This document shows positions 11,002 through 22,282 of a DNA stretch of 64,000 nt, in pieces. The stretch's first letter is position 1, and each line of letters starts with the position of its first letter. The DNA comes from Monocercomonoides exilis (lineage: Eukaryota; Preaxostyla; Oxymonadida; Polymastigidae): the NCBI GenBank assembly GCA_001643675.2, contig LSRY02000063.1, positions 217,501 to 281,500 on the forward strand, written 5' to 3'. Made by a program: the position numbers and the translations under genes. The notes under the pieces were generated by a model. The model saw only the letters and a list, made by a program, of their open reading frames with translations. It made no database searches and had not been told where the DNA came from.

Positions 11002-11814
11002 GAATAATGAAGTTGAAAAAAAGTTAAATACAAAAATGCCCATTAATAACAATTATTATCGATCATATTCGCACCCACAATTATAGTAATTTGCATTGAC
11101 TCAATCAAATCGATTTGTCTCGATCTAATTTGAATTATATTAAACTTATCTGCTTTAGTAAAGGCAAATAATATATGACTTGTTCAAATCGCATAAGTTC
11201 TACTTAAACGAATTGAGCGGGTCAATTCGAATTGATAAAGTCAAAACGTTTTTTGTTTATTTAAACGATTTTGAATCTGTCAATTCGGTTTTATATTTAT
11301 TTTTGATCACTGTTTTTTTATTTTTATTATGGAAACATTTTGATCCGATTTTTTAACATGTTTCATGAAACTTAATGTTTAGAAAAAATTGACTGAAAAA
11401 CGTAACGGTGTGTGTTTTGTTATTAATTATTTTTAAGATTGTGCATGGTTTTTTTTTCGATCAAACAATATTATTATGATTCTAAAATTTTTGTACAAAA
11501 TGTGTTTCAAGCCATATCTTGAAGCGATCTGCATTGCAAGTGAGGTTCGGACAGTCAGGAGTTTCATCACAAAGATGAAGCGATTGTTTTTTTCGCGTCC
11601 CGATTTCCTTTTCACTTTTTTATTCTAATTTTTAATTTCCTTGACTCAACATTGAAAAAATAGGTGATCAGCTTTTTTTTTTTTTGAATATTTTTAAAAA
11701 ATCTTTCAACAATTTAAAAAATAAAATATTCGTAATTTAAAAAAGCTACTGTTTAATATTTTTGAAAAGTGAATTGATATTATAGAAAAATTTGTTAAGA
11801 ATATTATAAGATAA
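11002..11814. other. Array spacer between units B and C
   Basis: It holds the upstream block of copy B, including GTTCTACTTAAACGAATTG near 11196 and the palindromic GTCAATTCGAATTGA near 11219-11233. The rest is AT-rich sequence. No separate gene is seen. Confidence 0.5.
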
Positions 11815-13508
11815 TTACTTCTGGCTTAGCAGTGATTGCAAGGGACTTGAATTTGTGTTCTTTTTTGATGATCCTGCTTTTTCTGATATATTTGAAGATG
11901 TTCTGCATAAAGTTGAAGATGAGGAAGCGGTTTGAGAATTTAGAAAATATAAAGAGTCTGAAACATTTAAACTTTCATTTTGAGAAAGAAGAATTGATGA
12001 AGATAATTGATCAAAACAGGAAAATGAAGAAACTCGGGAAGAAGATGAAAAGGAAGATGAAGAAGATGAAGATGGGGAAGAAAAAACAGGAAAAGGTTGA
12101 GAAGATGTTTGAGTAAATAAATTGGTTGACTTCCATTGATTCGGAAGAAACCAAGCCTGAGAATTGTCAGATATCAGACCTTGTTCATCAGAAATGCATC
12201 TTTCTCGTTCAAGCGCTTCAATTCTTTTATTATTCCTTTGATCTTGAATTGTCTCAATTTCTTTCTCTCTTCTCTGCTTTGCTTTTTCAGCTAATAATGT
12301 TCTGTGATCACTATCTAAATCATATAAAAAATAAAAATATGGAAAAATGAAGAAGAAAAAAAGTCACTAAAAATAAACAATAATGGTATTAAAATGAAAA
12401 ATAAGCCTCCTAAATATGCTAATAATGAAGAAATTGTGGGTGTAGGTGATTCTGTTGGATTCAGTCTATTTTTCATTTTTGATAAGTATCTCTCGTTTGT
12501 AATCTTTCTGGCTTCTATTTTTCTCATGTGACTCGCATAAAGCTCCTCCAAAAACAATGTATTTGCTTCTGCGTCTTTCTTTGTGAGTGGATTTTGTAAT
12601 ATATGAAAGTTAGTGAGGCAGCATGCTACGCAAAAATAGTCTGCAACCTTCACGACATCAAATAACCAAGGTTTTCTGAAGACTGTGAAGAGTGTTTTGA
12701 GTCTTCCGAAAAATCTTTCCACGATAACGCGATGTGTGGCCAATTCTGGAGTTCCCACGGGCTTTGTGATGATGGCTTCAAGCTCTGGTTTTGCTCCAAT
12801 GTAAGCAGAATCAGCTAAAATCTTTGCTCCTCCCAGCCAATGCTCGAATGTCGGGTAGTGCTCTTTGAAAATAGTGAAATCATGTGTCGAACCAGTGTAG
12901 ATGGAGCTAATCGTACTTGCTGTTCCCACCTTGGGGTTCACTCCCACCTCCGCTTTGACACAGCATATATGATGCTTTCCTGAATAGTATTTTTTTCCAT
13001 ATTCCAGCTTTCCTCCCGGTCTGTTTGTTGGTATGACAGTGCAATCAACAACAATTCCCACATCTTTCAACTCCTCCAAACGATCAGGACGAAAAGATAG
13101 AAAAAGTTCTGTCAGTTGATGTTTGATAGATGTTGCTGTTGAGTGCAACAAACGAACAACCGCACTTTGTGTTTCATATTTGGATTTCGCCAGCAACAAT
13201 GTCATTGTGAGTGAGCCATGATGAAGAAAATTTATTAGTAAGAAAAGTTGCTCCTCCAAAGAGTCAATTGCTTTGACCTTTCCACGATGAGGAAAAGCAT
13301 TATCAGAAAGAAGCTGAGAAAGAAGATCAAATTCTGAACGACTAAATCCAGTCAATCTGAAAAATCCAGTTGACTTATCCAAAAATTTCGAACAAGCTAT
13401 TTCGATGATTGTTGTGTTTTTTTCTTCTTTTGTTGCATGAATATGTGTCGGAATGACATTCCTTTTTTCCACACATTTCAGAACATCCATAAAAATGTCT
13501 TGAGACAT
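11815..13508 (-). CDS. Harbinger/IS5-type DDE transposase, copy C, apparently intact two-exon gene
   Basis: This is the best-preserved copy in the array. Exon 1 (13508-12407) starts MSQDIFMDVL and carries D155, D233 and E264 of the DDE triad. The intron 12406-12315 (92 nt) has a GC donor (GAG|GCTTAT) and an AG acceptor in phase 1. Its position is supported because copies D and E have GT donors at the same place. Exon 2 (12314-11815) encodes a charged helix, then SDNSQAWFLPNQWKS, a Ser-rich linker and SPLQSLLSQK before a TAA stop. The spliced protein has about 533 residues. Reading straight through the intron gives a false hydrophobic tail. Near-identity to copy A but not to intervening copy B suggests gene conversion or a recent copy. 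No accessory Myb-like gene, usual in Harbinger elements, was found nearby. Confidence 0.8.
12315..12406 (-). other. Phase-1 intron with GC donor in transposase copy C
   Basis: The donor is GC (complement of 12405-12406) followed by TTATTTTTCATTT, and the acceptor is TTTAG. Aligned copies read GC in A and B but GT in D (14766) and E (17101). All five share the same phase and position. Splicing joins the DDE core to the conserved W-L-P-N-Q-W exon in the correct frame. Confidence 0.65.
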
Positions 13509-14335
13509 CAGTTCACTCTTTTCAAAACGTCAAAAACAATGCAACCCTTTATTTATATTTATCAAATGATCAAAAATGCACCCATGATTTAATATAAAAG
13601 TGTTGACTTTGTAAAAACCGTTTTTTATTTATAATATTTGTTTTATGTTCGTTTAAATGGTATTGGATTTATCTAACACCAAATGACTAAATAAAATAGT
13701 TTTAGTTCTACTAATAGACCTTAAACGAATTGAGCGGGTCAATTCGAATTGACAAAGTCAAAACGTTTTTTGTTTGTTTTATTGGTTTTGACTCAATCAA
13801 TTCGGTTTTCCCTCAATCTTATTTGTGATCAAAAATACAAAAATTATATATCAATTTTGATCATTATTCTGTTGTTTTTGATGTTTCACTTTGTATGAAA
13901 CATTTTGAAATTATTTACAACATAGATAAACAATAATATTTTCATTCTCATCCATTTTCAGGTGAAATATAATGTTTTGACTTCATTTGTTCTGTTCAGT
14001 AATAATGTCAGTTTTTTCGTTGGTTTCTAAGATATATGAAGTGATCGCAATAACTGCGAAGGATTAACAATGTTTTCTTTATAATCTTTCGAATTATTAA
14101 CAGTAAACATTCGTTTAATTATTAATCACAAAAAAATGATTGTTTTTTTGTTTTTCATTATCATTTCACTAAGATTTTCTATGAAAAACAACGGATCACC
14201 AATTTTTTTTTGTTTATTTTATTTGATTTTCACTCAGAAATATTAGAAAAATCAAATGTTTAATATTTCAATTATATTATTATTATACTGGAATGAATGA
14301 GAAAAAATTGGCATGTGTTTGATAAAATTAGCATT
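13509..14335. other. Array spacer between units C and D
   Basis: The first 200 bp match the upstream flank of copy A almost base for base. Then come GTTCTACTAATAGACC and AAACGAATTGAGCGGG near 13705-13740. The remainder is AT-rich with no gene seen. Confidence 0.5.
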
Positions 14336-15869
14336 TCAATGTTTGTTGCTTAACAAATTTTGAAGGGGTGATTGAGTCTGGTTTCCTTTTGATGAAGAAG
14401 AAGAGGAGGAGGAGGAAGCTGATGAAGAGGAAGATGGAAATTCAGGAAATTGTTGTATTGTTGGATTGAAAAACGATTTCACTGATTTCCATTGATTTGG
14501 CAACAGCCAAGACAGTGAATTATCTCTGGTCTGCGAAGAAGTTCGATCTTGTTCCCGTTGTTTTTCAATGGAAATTGATCTTTGCTGTTCTCTTTATGTC
14601 GAAATTCTCTCTTGCTCAATTTTTCTTCTCTCTTCTGCTAATTCGGCTGAAGTTGCACTCGAGTGATTATCTGAAATACCAAAAAATATTATGGAAAAAT
14701 GTTTAATAAAAAATTAGTAAAAAACAATCATTGAAAGTTAGAATGGGTTAAAATGTGAAAAATAAACTTGGCGTTTCTGCTAATAAAGATGTTATTGTGG
14801 GTGTAAGTGAATCTCTGGGGTTGAGTTTATTCTTTAATTTTGCGATATATCTCTCGTTGGCAATGCTCTTTGCTTCTTGCTTTCGAATATATTCCCTTTT
14901 CAAAGCATCCAAAAACCTTGAATTCGCTTCTGAATCTTCTGCTGTTAAAGGATTTTGCAAAATGTGGAAGTTTGTGAGGCAACACGCGACTGAGAAATAG
15001 TCTGACACCTTCTCAACTTCAAATATTCTTGGTCTTCGAAAGATTGAAAACAGAGTTTTCAATCGACCAAAGAATCTTTCCACAATAACTCTGTGTGTAG
15101 CCAGCTCGGGTGTTCCAACAGGCTTGGTGATAATTGCATCGAGATCTGGGCGAGCTCCGATGTAGGCTGAGTCGGCAAGAATCTTCGATCCACCTAGCTT
15201 TGGGAGAAATTGGGGGTAGTGGTCTTTGAATATTGCAAAATCGTGAGTTTATCCCGTGTAAATTGAACTTATCGTGCTTGCAGTCCCGATCCTGGGATTA
15301 ACCCCAACTTCAGCTTTTTCACAGTTCATGTGATGCTTTCCGCTGAAGTACTTTTTCCCGAATTCCAGCCTTCCTCCTGGCCTATTCGTGGGAATGACGG
15401 TGCAGTCGACTACGAGGCCAACTTCCTTCATCGATTCGATTCTGTCACGACGAAATGACAGAAACAAATCAGCCAATGATGCTTTCAGATGAGAAGTTGT
15501 TGAGTGAAGTAGTCGAATTGTCGCACTTTGTGAATCGAGTTTTGGTGATGCAATGGTGTGTGTTAAAGTGCAGGAGCCTTGATGAAGAACATTCAATAAA
15601 AGAAAAAGTTGTTCTTCCAACGTGTCTATGGATTTTGTTTTTCCTCGACGAGGAAGAGCATCGTCAGGAAGAAGATGAAGAAGGAAGTCGAACTCTGAAC
15701 GAACGAATCCGGTTAACCGAAAGAAGGCACGAGAAGGATCGTTCACTCGTTTACACGCAATATCGATTATAGAAGGGTGATCATCAGTTTTTGTTGATTC
15801 GAAGTGTTCTGGAATAGCGTTTCTTTTTTCCACGCTTTCCAGAATTTCCAAGAATGATTCTTGTGACAT
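14336..15869 (-). pseudogene. Harbinger/IS5-type DDE transposase, copy D, nonsense mutations
   Basis: Exon 1 (15869-14767) begins MSQESFLEIL and stays in one frame. A TAA at 15251-15249 replaces the serine of the conserved T-G-S-T-H-D segment, between the first and second catalytic Asp. The later part (VERFFGRLKTLF) is open from 15083. The intron 14766-14671 (96 nt) has a normal GT donor and a TTTCAG acceptor. Exon 2 (14670-14336) has a second TAA after QERIST but retains DNSLSWLLPNQWKS and the C-terminal SPLQNLLSNKH before TGA. There are two premature stops and no frameshift, so the copy is inactive but young enough to align throughout. Confidence 0.8.
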
Positions 15870-16683
15870 CTAAAAAATTTTTTCAATAACAATTAAATGC
15901 ATCAAACCCATTTTTTGAAAATATCTTGAAAAAGATCACAAACCCAGAATTGGTATAATTGGTCATGACTTAATCAAATCGGTTTTAAGTCGATCTTTTT
16001 GGTATTGAATTCCACTTTTTGGCATTAGTCAAAACCAATACTGCATGACTAAGTGATATCGTTTAAGGTCTACTTGTTCGAATTTTTCCAGCCGCACCAA
16101 ACTGATTGAGTCACAGCGTATTATATTTATCTTATTGAATGTTATTCAATCAAAACGGAACTTTTTCGCTCTCAAAGTGGGCAAAGCGAGGAATTTCAAT
16201 TTTTTTTTTGTTTTGTAAGTTATGATCTAAACTTTTTTTGTTTATTAAATTACTTCACCATTATTTTGAGTTAGGTTTTAACATTTTGTTTATATGTTTG
16301 TTATATATTAAAAAACTTTTAATGATCAGTTTTTTGAGTTTTGTTTTTTTTTTTGTACAGCACATTTATATCATGTTTTTATGTAATTTTAACGAGTATT
16401 AATAACTTTTAACCATTTTTAACTATATTTTTTATATGTTTAGTATAAATATGAAAGTTCTTAATGTTTTAATAATATTTTTTTATCAATTCAGACATTT
16501 CTCATTTTAATTTTTTGTTTTAAGTATTAACAATGAAATAAAGTTATTCGATAAAAATTTCTTGTATTCTTATATATGTTTTATGTAAAATTAAACAAAA
16601 AAACTTATCAATAATAAAATCATATTGTATTTAGATAAAAAGGTATCCAAGGTGAATTGAAAAATATAAAATAACAAAGAAAC
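15870..16683. other. Array spacer between units D and E
   Basis: It carries the diverged upstream block of copy D (ACCCAGAATTGGTATAATTG near 15942) and GTCTACTTGTTCG near 16067. An AT-rich stretch with only short runs follows. No gene is seen. Confidence 0.5.
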
Positions 16684-18206
16684 TCAGTGTTTTGCGTTCA
16701 ATAAGCTCTGTAAAGGAGTTTCGCTGACTCTTTTTTCTTTTATTGAAGCACTAGAGGAAGAAGCAGAAGGAAAGGAAGACAATGATGAGGATTGCTGAAG
16801 GCGAAGAGATCTCCACTGATTGGGAAGAAACCAAGCCTGTGATTAATCACATCTTTCCATTTCTTCTTCCATTTCGTCTCTTTCATTTATTATTATTTCA
16901 TCTTTTCTTTCTTTTTCTTCGACAGAAATTTTCCTTTTCTTATCCTTTTCCTCTTTTTCCTCTTTTTCTCCCTTTTCTTCTTCATTTTCTGACTGTTGGT
17001 CATGAGAATCGCCTATAAAACATAGTTATGGTTATATTCATATAAAATCAAGTGTTTTTAACATTATAAACATTAATATGGGCAAAAAAATAAAATCATA
17101 CTAATTTCTTCAGCAAGCAAAGATGTGACGCTGGGAGTCAATGGCGAGTCAGGATTCAGGCGGTTTTTCAGTTTTGCTCTGTATTTTTCGTTTGTAACTC
17201 TTCTTGCTCTTTGTCTATTTAAAAAGTGTATATGCAAGTCGTTGACAAACCTTTCATTGGCTTCAGAATCCTTTGCAGTCAGCGGATTGTGCCGAATATG
17301 AAAATTGACCAAGCAGCACGCAACAGAAAAGTAACTTCCCACTCTAAAGACTTCAAAAGGCCAAGGATGGCGAAAGACAGCGAAAAGCGTCTTCAATCTT
17401 CCAAAGAAGCGCTCAACGATTACACGGCGAGAAGCGAGGTGTGGAGTTCCGACTGGTTTGGATATAATAGCGTCAATTTCAGCTCTTGCGCCAATGTAAG
17501 CGGAGTCTGCGAGCACTTTTGAGCCTCCTAGAAGAGCCTGAAATTGAGGGTAATGATCCTTAAAGATGTTAAAATCATGTGTGCTGCCTGTATTCACCGA
17601 ACTGAGCGTGCATGCTGTGCCAATGCGAGGGTTGACTCCAACTTCTATTTTTACGCAGTATATGTGGTGCTTCCCACTGTAATACTTCTCGCCAAATTCC
17701 AAACGTCCAGCAGGCCGGTTAATAGGGATGACTGTGCAATCCACAACCACTCCAACATCTTTCATGTCATCTAACCTATCTGGCCGAAATGTTAACAGCA
17801 AATCAGCCAATGGTAATTTTAAATCATTCACAACACTATGAAGAAGTCGAATTAAAGCATTTTGTGTTTTGTAAAAAGAAGAAGCAATAAAATGAGTGAA
17901 TGTTGTTGATCCAAGGTGCAAAAATGAAAGAAGCAAAAAAACTTGATCCTCAAAATTACTCAAAGCTCTCTCTTTTCCTCTGTGATATGGAATTTCCTTT
18001 TGAAGAAGTTTCAGAAGCAGGTCAAATTCACAACGGGAAAATCCTGTAAGTCTGAAAAATGCCTTTGTTTTATCTCCTTCAACTTTTTTGCATGCGATTT
18101 TTATCAACGACTCTTTCTCCTCTGATTCCTTGAGTTGTATTGGCTCAGAAATCCGATTTCTTTTCTCCACTTGAGTCAAAATGCTCATAAATGTTGACTG
18201 AGACAT
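16684..18206 (-). CDS. Harbinger/IS5-type DDE transposase, copy E, premature stop in exon 2
   Basis: Exon 1 (18206-17102) starts MSQSTFMSIL and has the complete core: VVDCTVIPINRP, VLADSAYIGA and VIVERFFGRLK. The intron 17101-17013 (89 nt, GTATG donor, ATAG acceptor) is in phase 1 like the other copies. Exon 2 opens with a long Lys/Glu helix, then reaches a TAA at 16845-16843 exactly where the others read the Asn of DNSQAW. After that stop the frame goes on through SQAWFLPNQWRSLR and a Ser-rich linker to SPSLL-like ends (PLQSLLNAKH) and TGA at 16684. The catalytic part would still be made. Loss of the W-L-P-N-Q-W tail may inactivate it. It is the most diverged copy in the array. Confidence 0.75.
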
Positions 18207-19337
18207 TTAAAAAAATATTTCAAAAAATGATAACAACAGATCAACCCTTTATTATTATAATAATTGTGTGATCACACCACCCAGTATCGAAATCATCGGT
18301 TGTGACTCAGTCACATTGCATTTGTTAAGTCTAAATTGTTTTATATCTATCTTTATAAACCTTAACACATCTAATTCTATATGAGTAAATAAATTCGTAC
18401 AAGTTCTACTAAAACAAAACTCGGACGAATTTAAATTGTCGCATCGAACTGACAGAGTCGAATCAATATTTGTTCATCTTATTTGGAGTGACTCAATCAC
18501 ATCGAATGTTACTCAATCTCAGTTTGGTCGAAATTGTTACTTTCATGATCAAAGTTTTTGATCAAACATTTTGTTGTTTTGTTCGTAATTAGCCTTTAAA
18601 TAGTTAATACTTGATGATTTTCTGATATGTTGTTGACCGTTTGACGGTTTTTTCATTTTCAGGTGAATTTTTTCATGCACCTTTGTTTGATTCGGATTTT
18701 TATTAACCTTTTATTTTTTGCGGTTGTGATGTGGTTTTCAACTTACTCTTTTCTAGTCGTTCGATATAAGATTTCATTTTGTGTGAACAACGTTTTTATA
18801 TTCGATTTATTTATCATTTTTTTATTTTCTTGAAAATTTTAAACTTTTTTGGTTTTCGTATGTGTTGTATTTTCTTCACCTGAACATTTTTAAATATTTT
18901 GAATGTTTTGATTATAAATGGCAAACAAAAGGCTTAATGTGATATTGTTTTATGTTTTTTTGTTATTTTCAGAAAAATCGAAAAATATGTTAAAAAACAA
19001 ATAATTCTAGTTTGTATGGTTTAATTATTAAGTGAAAATAGGAAAAGGAGTTCAAAAATGATTTATAAATTAACCAATTTCAATTTCAAACAAAGAAATT
19101 ATCATTTAACTGAAATTTTTGTAATTTATTTTTAATTTAAAAAAAAAAAGTCTTTGAAATGTCAAATGAACAATATTTATTTTATAATGATTGATATTGA
19201 CAAAAAGAAAATCAAAGAATTTGTTTAGAAAAATTATTGTTAATATCTGATCATGGGAACCAGAATTGGTGGGATCGGATGTGACTCAGTCACATTGAAT
19301 TTGATTAATCAAAACTGTTTTATATCTATCTTTATAA
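18207..19337. other. Upstream flank of copy E followed by a truncated array unit
   Basis: Near 18298-18410 lies the E upstream block (TGTGACTCAGTCACATTG, CCTTAACACATCT, GTTCTACT). A second version of the same block starts at about 19255 and is split by Y2, resuming at 23132. This implies one more array unit whose transposase is lost. Between the two, AT-rich sequence holds nothing recognised. Confidence 0.5.
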
Positions 19338-19402
19338 GCCTTAACTTAGCCCTGGGTGACGTGAAAAAAAAGTTCGTCACGTCCGTCACCAATTTTCCAC
19401 TA

Positions 19403-19446
<44 letters not shown>

Positions 19447-20399
19447 TAAAATTAATATAAAATAAACGATTACTAAAACTACTAAAGACTTTTCAAAACG
19501 CTATAGAAAAGATTTGTTGATAGCATCTGTAATATCTTGTCGTTTTTTCTCTTTTGTCAGTGACTGTCAATGACAAATTGTGACAAAAATATTCCTCAAC
19601 TGACATTTCGTGTCAAATAAAATAAATATTGGGAACCTGATCATTTTATTTTTATTTTAATTTTTTCAATATAGTAAGAATTATTTCATGAAGATAATCA
19701 AATTAATTATTATAGTAATTAAGAATGATGAAATCGTTATAATACCCATTTTTGACAAATCACAAATATCTTATCAGTCATTTTGTAATTTTTTCATTTT
19801 TCACTTGTCACGTCACAGAGGTATAATGCAGATCAATTGATTTCCTCTGAAATATGATATCGAAGATATCTTTTTGATCAATTGGTCCCATCATAACATT
19901 ATTAATGAAACAAACAAAATGCTCTAACCCTTTGTAGGCAATAATTGCGTTATGAGAATGCGTTACAGGTACTAATGTATTTGTTTATATTACAAATTTT
20001 AAATTTAAACCATTTTGTTTCATCCAAGCATTCGCAAATTCCTTTTTAATATTCATACGCCGCCGCTTCTGAATGCAATGTTTTTCTAATATGCAAGCAA
20101 TTGAAAATGATAAACGCTATGATGTGTAAATGCTAATTGTTATTAATTTGTGTTTGTATCATTTTCTTTTTAAAAAGGAATTATTTCATAAATTTATAGA
20201 ATGCAATTAGGAGGTGCAAATCCGAAAAACCTTGAAATAAATAAATGAGCAGACGAAATGAATTTACAAGAATATGAATCAATTTTTTTTATAAAATCGG
20301 TCAATTATGCTACAAATATGATTGGAAAAAGCTAAAATCTTTGGATAAATATATTGTGTTGTTACAGCATTTTAAACATTCTTTGCATTTGAGAGAATA

Positions 20400-21514
20400 T
20401 AGATTCGGAAGTTTTCTCCATTCTTCGCGGTGGAAATAAATTGAGGAAGCAAATGTTGGTGAAAATCGGAAGCAGAAAGCAAAGGATGAAAGACTCTTGG
20501 TTGATCTTTACAAATGCTTTACGTAGCTAATTGAATGATTCATTTTTGAGGAATTGCTTTCGATTATTGTGATTTTCCTTCTGAAGATTGGGTCAAAGAA
20601 AGAGAAAAGTAATTAGTCACAAAAAAGTTTTTATTTTTTTGATAACTTTTAACGGAATTGAACATAGGGGAATGTGATTTATTTATTGATTGATTTTTTG
20701 AATTTTTTGTTTCATTTATTTATGTCTTTCTTTTTAATTAGAAAAAGGTACTAGAATTTCTTTACATAAATGAAATCCAAGAAATCATTTAATATCATCA
20801 AAATCGCAACGATCTCACTCATCTTGTTTTTCAGCGCTTTTGAGTGTTTGCAATGAGGAGGATTGTCACTGAACGAGGCTTGCAAGAACTTGTGCATGAT
20901 GGGTCGCATTTTATCAGTGAGGCAATAAAGGAACCGGAAAAGTTCACAAAAATTAAAAATAGAGAAATAAATGTAGATGAAAATGGAGAAGAAGTGAGAA
21001 AATGCGTGCATAAAAAGAAGATAGCTTCAAGAAAATTCTTCAGAAGTTGCTTTTTTGCCAACTTAGAAACAAATAATTCGCCAAATTTATTATCAGCATT
21101 ATTTGTGTATTTAGAATGGAAAATAATCGACAAAGAGGAATAAATGATCAATGCATCATATTATTTCGATATGCAACAGAAAATGAATTTGTGGAAATGG
21201 ATGACTTTTTGCAAAGTGGAACAGTTGAAGCCAATTTGAAACAGGTCAGTCAATAAGCAATAGATGTTGAAATAACATTTAGAAGCATTTCATTTTTTTG
21301 ATTTTTTTTTTTTCAAGTTCATTGAAAGAAGAGGAGAACGAAGAAACGAAAAAAGTGAAAAGATAGATAATTGAACGACATGTTTTTGAAAAGAAAAAAG
21401 AAGCAGAATACGAAAAGAAAATCGCAAACTTTTGTTGAATATTGGATTTCCTAAAAAGGTTACGCAATCTTTTTGTATTCTCGTTGAATATTTCTGATAA
21501 TTTCGTGAAAGCTT
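20400..21514 (+). pseudogene. Decayed copy of the helical-repeat gene carried by Y2
   Basis: Fragments collinear with the intact gene at 43935-45268 can be read: KDERLLVDLYKCF near 20485-20525, FRYATENEFVEMDDFLQSG near 21160-21225, and a final HVFEKKKEAEYEKK then SLNISDNFVKA near 21375-21512. The last phrase matches the natural C-terminus (SLNISDYLVNV) of the intact protein. Stops and frameshifts occur throughout, and part of the middle is rearranged. It is decayed differently from the Y1 copy, so the two were probably acquired or copied separately, or diverged long ago. Confidence 0.65.
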
Positions 21515-22033
21515 GAGAAATAGTTTAAATTTTTTCCCTAATTTTGGATATTTGGTCTTTCTTTTTTAATTGTTTAACAAAATAAGTGACAAACATTCTC
21601 TAAATAAACGAAAGCATATCTTTTATTTTAAAAATGTTTCGAAATGAAACAAAGCAATGAAAGAGAAGTTTTTTTTCGCCTATTCGATTAATATCTTTTT
21701 TCAACTTTCAAATAAAGAACAAATTGGATAATTTTTTTAAAAAAAAAACACTCCACAAAGCCGGTATGTCCTTTTTGAAAATAATCGTCATTAGATGCAG
21801 TACGGAAATTTTTTAAAAGAATTTAAAAATCTTTAAGATTCTTTCATTTCTTTCTAAAAATATGCTCAATAATATTTGAAATGAGATGGAAAATAAGGAC
21901 AGTTTTTTGAAGACAATCACTTCGAGAAGTGGAAGAAGAGTGAACAAATCTATTTGAAGGAACTTTTTAATATGCAAAAATGCATGATTGATTATAAAAA
22001 TATCAATTCAGCAAATATCGTTGAAAAAATATA

Positions 22034-22282
22034 TATATGTCTAAATTTTTTTGAAAAGTTTCTTTTGTTTAATTTTCTTTAAAAAATAAAAATTTCAAAT
22101 TTCGATCAAACATAAGTTCTCTCTCAAAAACTATTCTCAAATGGAAATGACAACATTGTCAAGATTTTGTTTTCATGCTAGCAAAATTTGGTGAGTGGAA
22201 ATAGAAATTTTATCGAAATATGAATTTTTTATTCTATTTGATAATAAAACAAAAGGAACTTTGCAAAAAAATTTAGTCATAT
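22034..22282. repeat. Palindromic MITE-like repeat, family P2, inside Y2
   Basis: The left end ATATGTCTAAATTTTTTTG is inverted at the right end (CAAAAAAATTTAGTCATAT). Pairing continues inward for about 90 bp with mismatches. The layout and length match the better-preserved copy at 23997-24244. Confidence 0.55.

Larger units (their letters stand above)
3412..18560 (-). mobile_element. Head-to-tail array of five diverged transposase units
   Basis: Start codons of the five transposase genes lie at 4614, 11001, 13508, 15869 and 18206, all on the minus strand. The intervals are 2507, 2361 and 2337 bp for B-C, C-D and D-E. For A-B the interval is 6387, or 2377 after removing the 4008-bp element X and its 2-bp target duplication. 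Each gene has a similar upstream block of about 200-300 bp ending near GTTCTACT (GTCTACT in D), followed by AAACGAATTGAG-type sequence. That sequence looks like the start of the next unit. No clear outer inverted repeat was identified. The layout is either a tandem duplication array or repeated insertion of elements at the ends of one another. Confidence 0.6.

Noticed and set aside
3412-13508. Hydrophobic C-terminal tails of the transposases as membrane anchors
   Set aside because: The tail is intron sequence read in frame. A conserved second exon follows at a consistent phase in the other copies.
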